30,628 nt of DNA from an uncultured Eubacteriales bacterium (GTDB lineage: Bacteria; Bacillota; Clostridia; Oscillospirales; Acutalibacteraceae): NCBI GenBank assembly GCA_900316925.1, contig ONEU01000088.1, positions 1 through 30,628 on the forward strand, in the 5' to 3' direction. The translations under genes and the position numbers were made by a program. This document shows, piece after piece, positions 30,069 to 30,628 of the stretch. Each line of letters opens with the position of its first letter. The stretch's first letter is position 1. A model generated the notes under the pieces. The model saw nothing but the letters and a program-made list of their open reading frames with translations. It searched no databases and was not told where the DNA came from.

Positions 30069-30628
30069 TTATTCAATATCAGTGAAATCGAATGTTCTTC
30101 CCTTCTGCTCCCCGGTGAGAACGATCGGCTCTCTCTTGATAGGAGTGCCCTTGTCGTCACGGCTGGTATTGAAGATCACGCCGTCCTCCAGCTCATCAAT
30201 ACTGGTAGGCTTCGGTTCGCTGCGGAACGCTGTCGTCACGGCATTGGCCGCCGCTTCGATTTCCTTGGCATTGCTGTCGGTATTCTGGGCAGACCTCCGG
30301 GCAGCCTCATTCTGCTGCTGTCTCCGGGCATAGCCCTTGCCCTTCCTGCCCTTTTTTCCCTTCCTGCGGGTCGGGTAATACTCACGGACCACTTCCGCCT
30401 CAGACTCTTTTTCCGGCTCCTCGTCCGCTCCGGTCTTTCCGGTCACGGCGGTCTCCGGTTCCTTTCCGGTTTCCTCGTCCTTCGGCTCGCTTTCCGTCTC
30501 CTCCTGCTCGATGATCACATTGGCACCGTCCAGTGTCATCAGCTCCTCCTCGTCAGGCTCCTTCCCGGTTCCCTCTTCGGGTTCGTCCTCGGTCTCCTCC
30601 TCGGTCTCTTCCTCGGTCTCTTCCTCGG
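30069..30628 (-). CDS. Acidic, ETEE-repeat protein in the divIVA position (N-terminus off the window)
   Basis: Only the C-terminal 186 residues are visible; the frame stays open to the window edge, so the ATG at 30539 is probably internal. The visible part starts with (E-T-E-E) repeats, continues as a disordered Glu/Pro/Thr-rich stretch, then a basic block (RRKGKKGRKGKGYARRQQQ), and ends with a more conserved-looking piece containing EPIVLTGEQKGRTFDFTDIE. In Firmicutes the gene directly before ileS is often divIVA, so this may be a DivIVA protein with a long tail; the coiled-coil DivIVA part would lie outside the window. That is an inference from position only. Confidence 0.6.
   Translation of the reverse strand, partial: EEETEEETEEETEDEPEEGTGKEPDEEELMTLDGANVIIEQEETESEPKDEETGKEPETAVTGKTGADEEPEKESEAEVVREYYPTRRKGKKGRKGKGYARRQQQNEAARRSAQNTDSNAKEIEAAANAVTTAFRSEPKPTSIDELEDGVIFNTSRDDKGTPIKREPIVLTGEQKGRTFDFTDIE

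Overview
The window looks like a piece of a chromosome from a gut-type member of the Clostridia, most likely an Oscillospiraceae/Ruminococcus relative. The reasons are moderately high GC coding DNA, strong AGGAGG ribosome binding sites, sigma-A type promoters, a GlfT2-like galactofuranosyltransferase next to a 4Fe-4S/FrhB/pyruvyl-transferase fusion, a DUF1294 protein, and the Firmicutes gene order [divIVA-position gene]-ileS-lspA-rluD. The species is inference; no rRNA, tRNA, phage or insertion-sequence gene was seen.

Layout. (i) 1-5469, minus strand: a cell-surface polysaccharide operon with its promoter at 5441-5469. It encodes a GlfT2-like glycosyltransferase, the iron-sulfur/FrhB/polysaccharide pyruvyl transferase fusion, and a DUF3592-like membrane protein cut by the window edge. 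(ii) 5611-7128: an Orn/Lys/Arg decarboxylase-family PLP enzyme whose last codons lie inside a dispersed palindromic repeat, followed by 43-bp tandem repeats. (iii) 7164-20299, minus strand: one long operon of nine linked genes plus a small DUF1294 membrane protein, running from a perfect-consensus promoter with an 18-bp palindrome near the predicted start site to a strong terminator. (iv) 20395-21434, plus strand: a divergent gene for a coiled-coil/leucine-rich-repeat protein, whose promoter shares an identical 10-bp -35 region with the operon promoter. (v) 21624-23758: proBA. (vi) 23751-24603, minus: three small Clostridia-type hypothetical genes. (vii) 24647-25141: a YfcE-type phosphodiesterase, then a second copy of the palindromic repeat and a 56-bp tandem array. 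(viii) 25521-30628, minus: rluD, lspA, ileS and an acidic ETEE-rich protein in the usual divIVA position.

The most interesting region is the nine-gene operon. In transcription order it encodes an unrecognised 527-aa protein (possibly a degenerate AAA fold), an Hsp70-like actin-fold ATPase with a non-standard C-terminus, a 624-aa SMC-like coiled coil, a zinc-ribbon/beta-domain protein, two helical proteins that both start M-x-[ML]-F-x-K-K, a Vps4-like AAA ATPase with an MIT-like helical N-terminus, a BrxL-like (Lon-related) AAA ATPase without the Lon protease domain, and a second AAA-like protein with a mutated Walker A. Overlapping or closely spaced genes and a single promoter imply one multi-protein machine. 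I infer an ATP-driven chaperone/disassembly apparatus acting on helical, possibly membrane-associated, polymers, analogous to ESCRT-III/Vps4. A role in phage defence is possible through the BrxL link, but no nuclease, methylase, PglZ or other BREX gene is present. I do not recognise this set as a described system.
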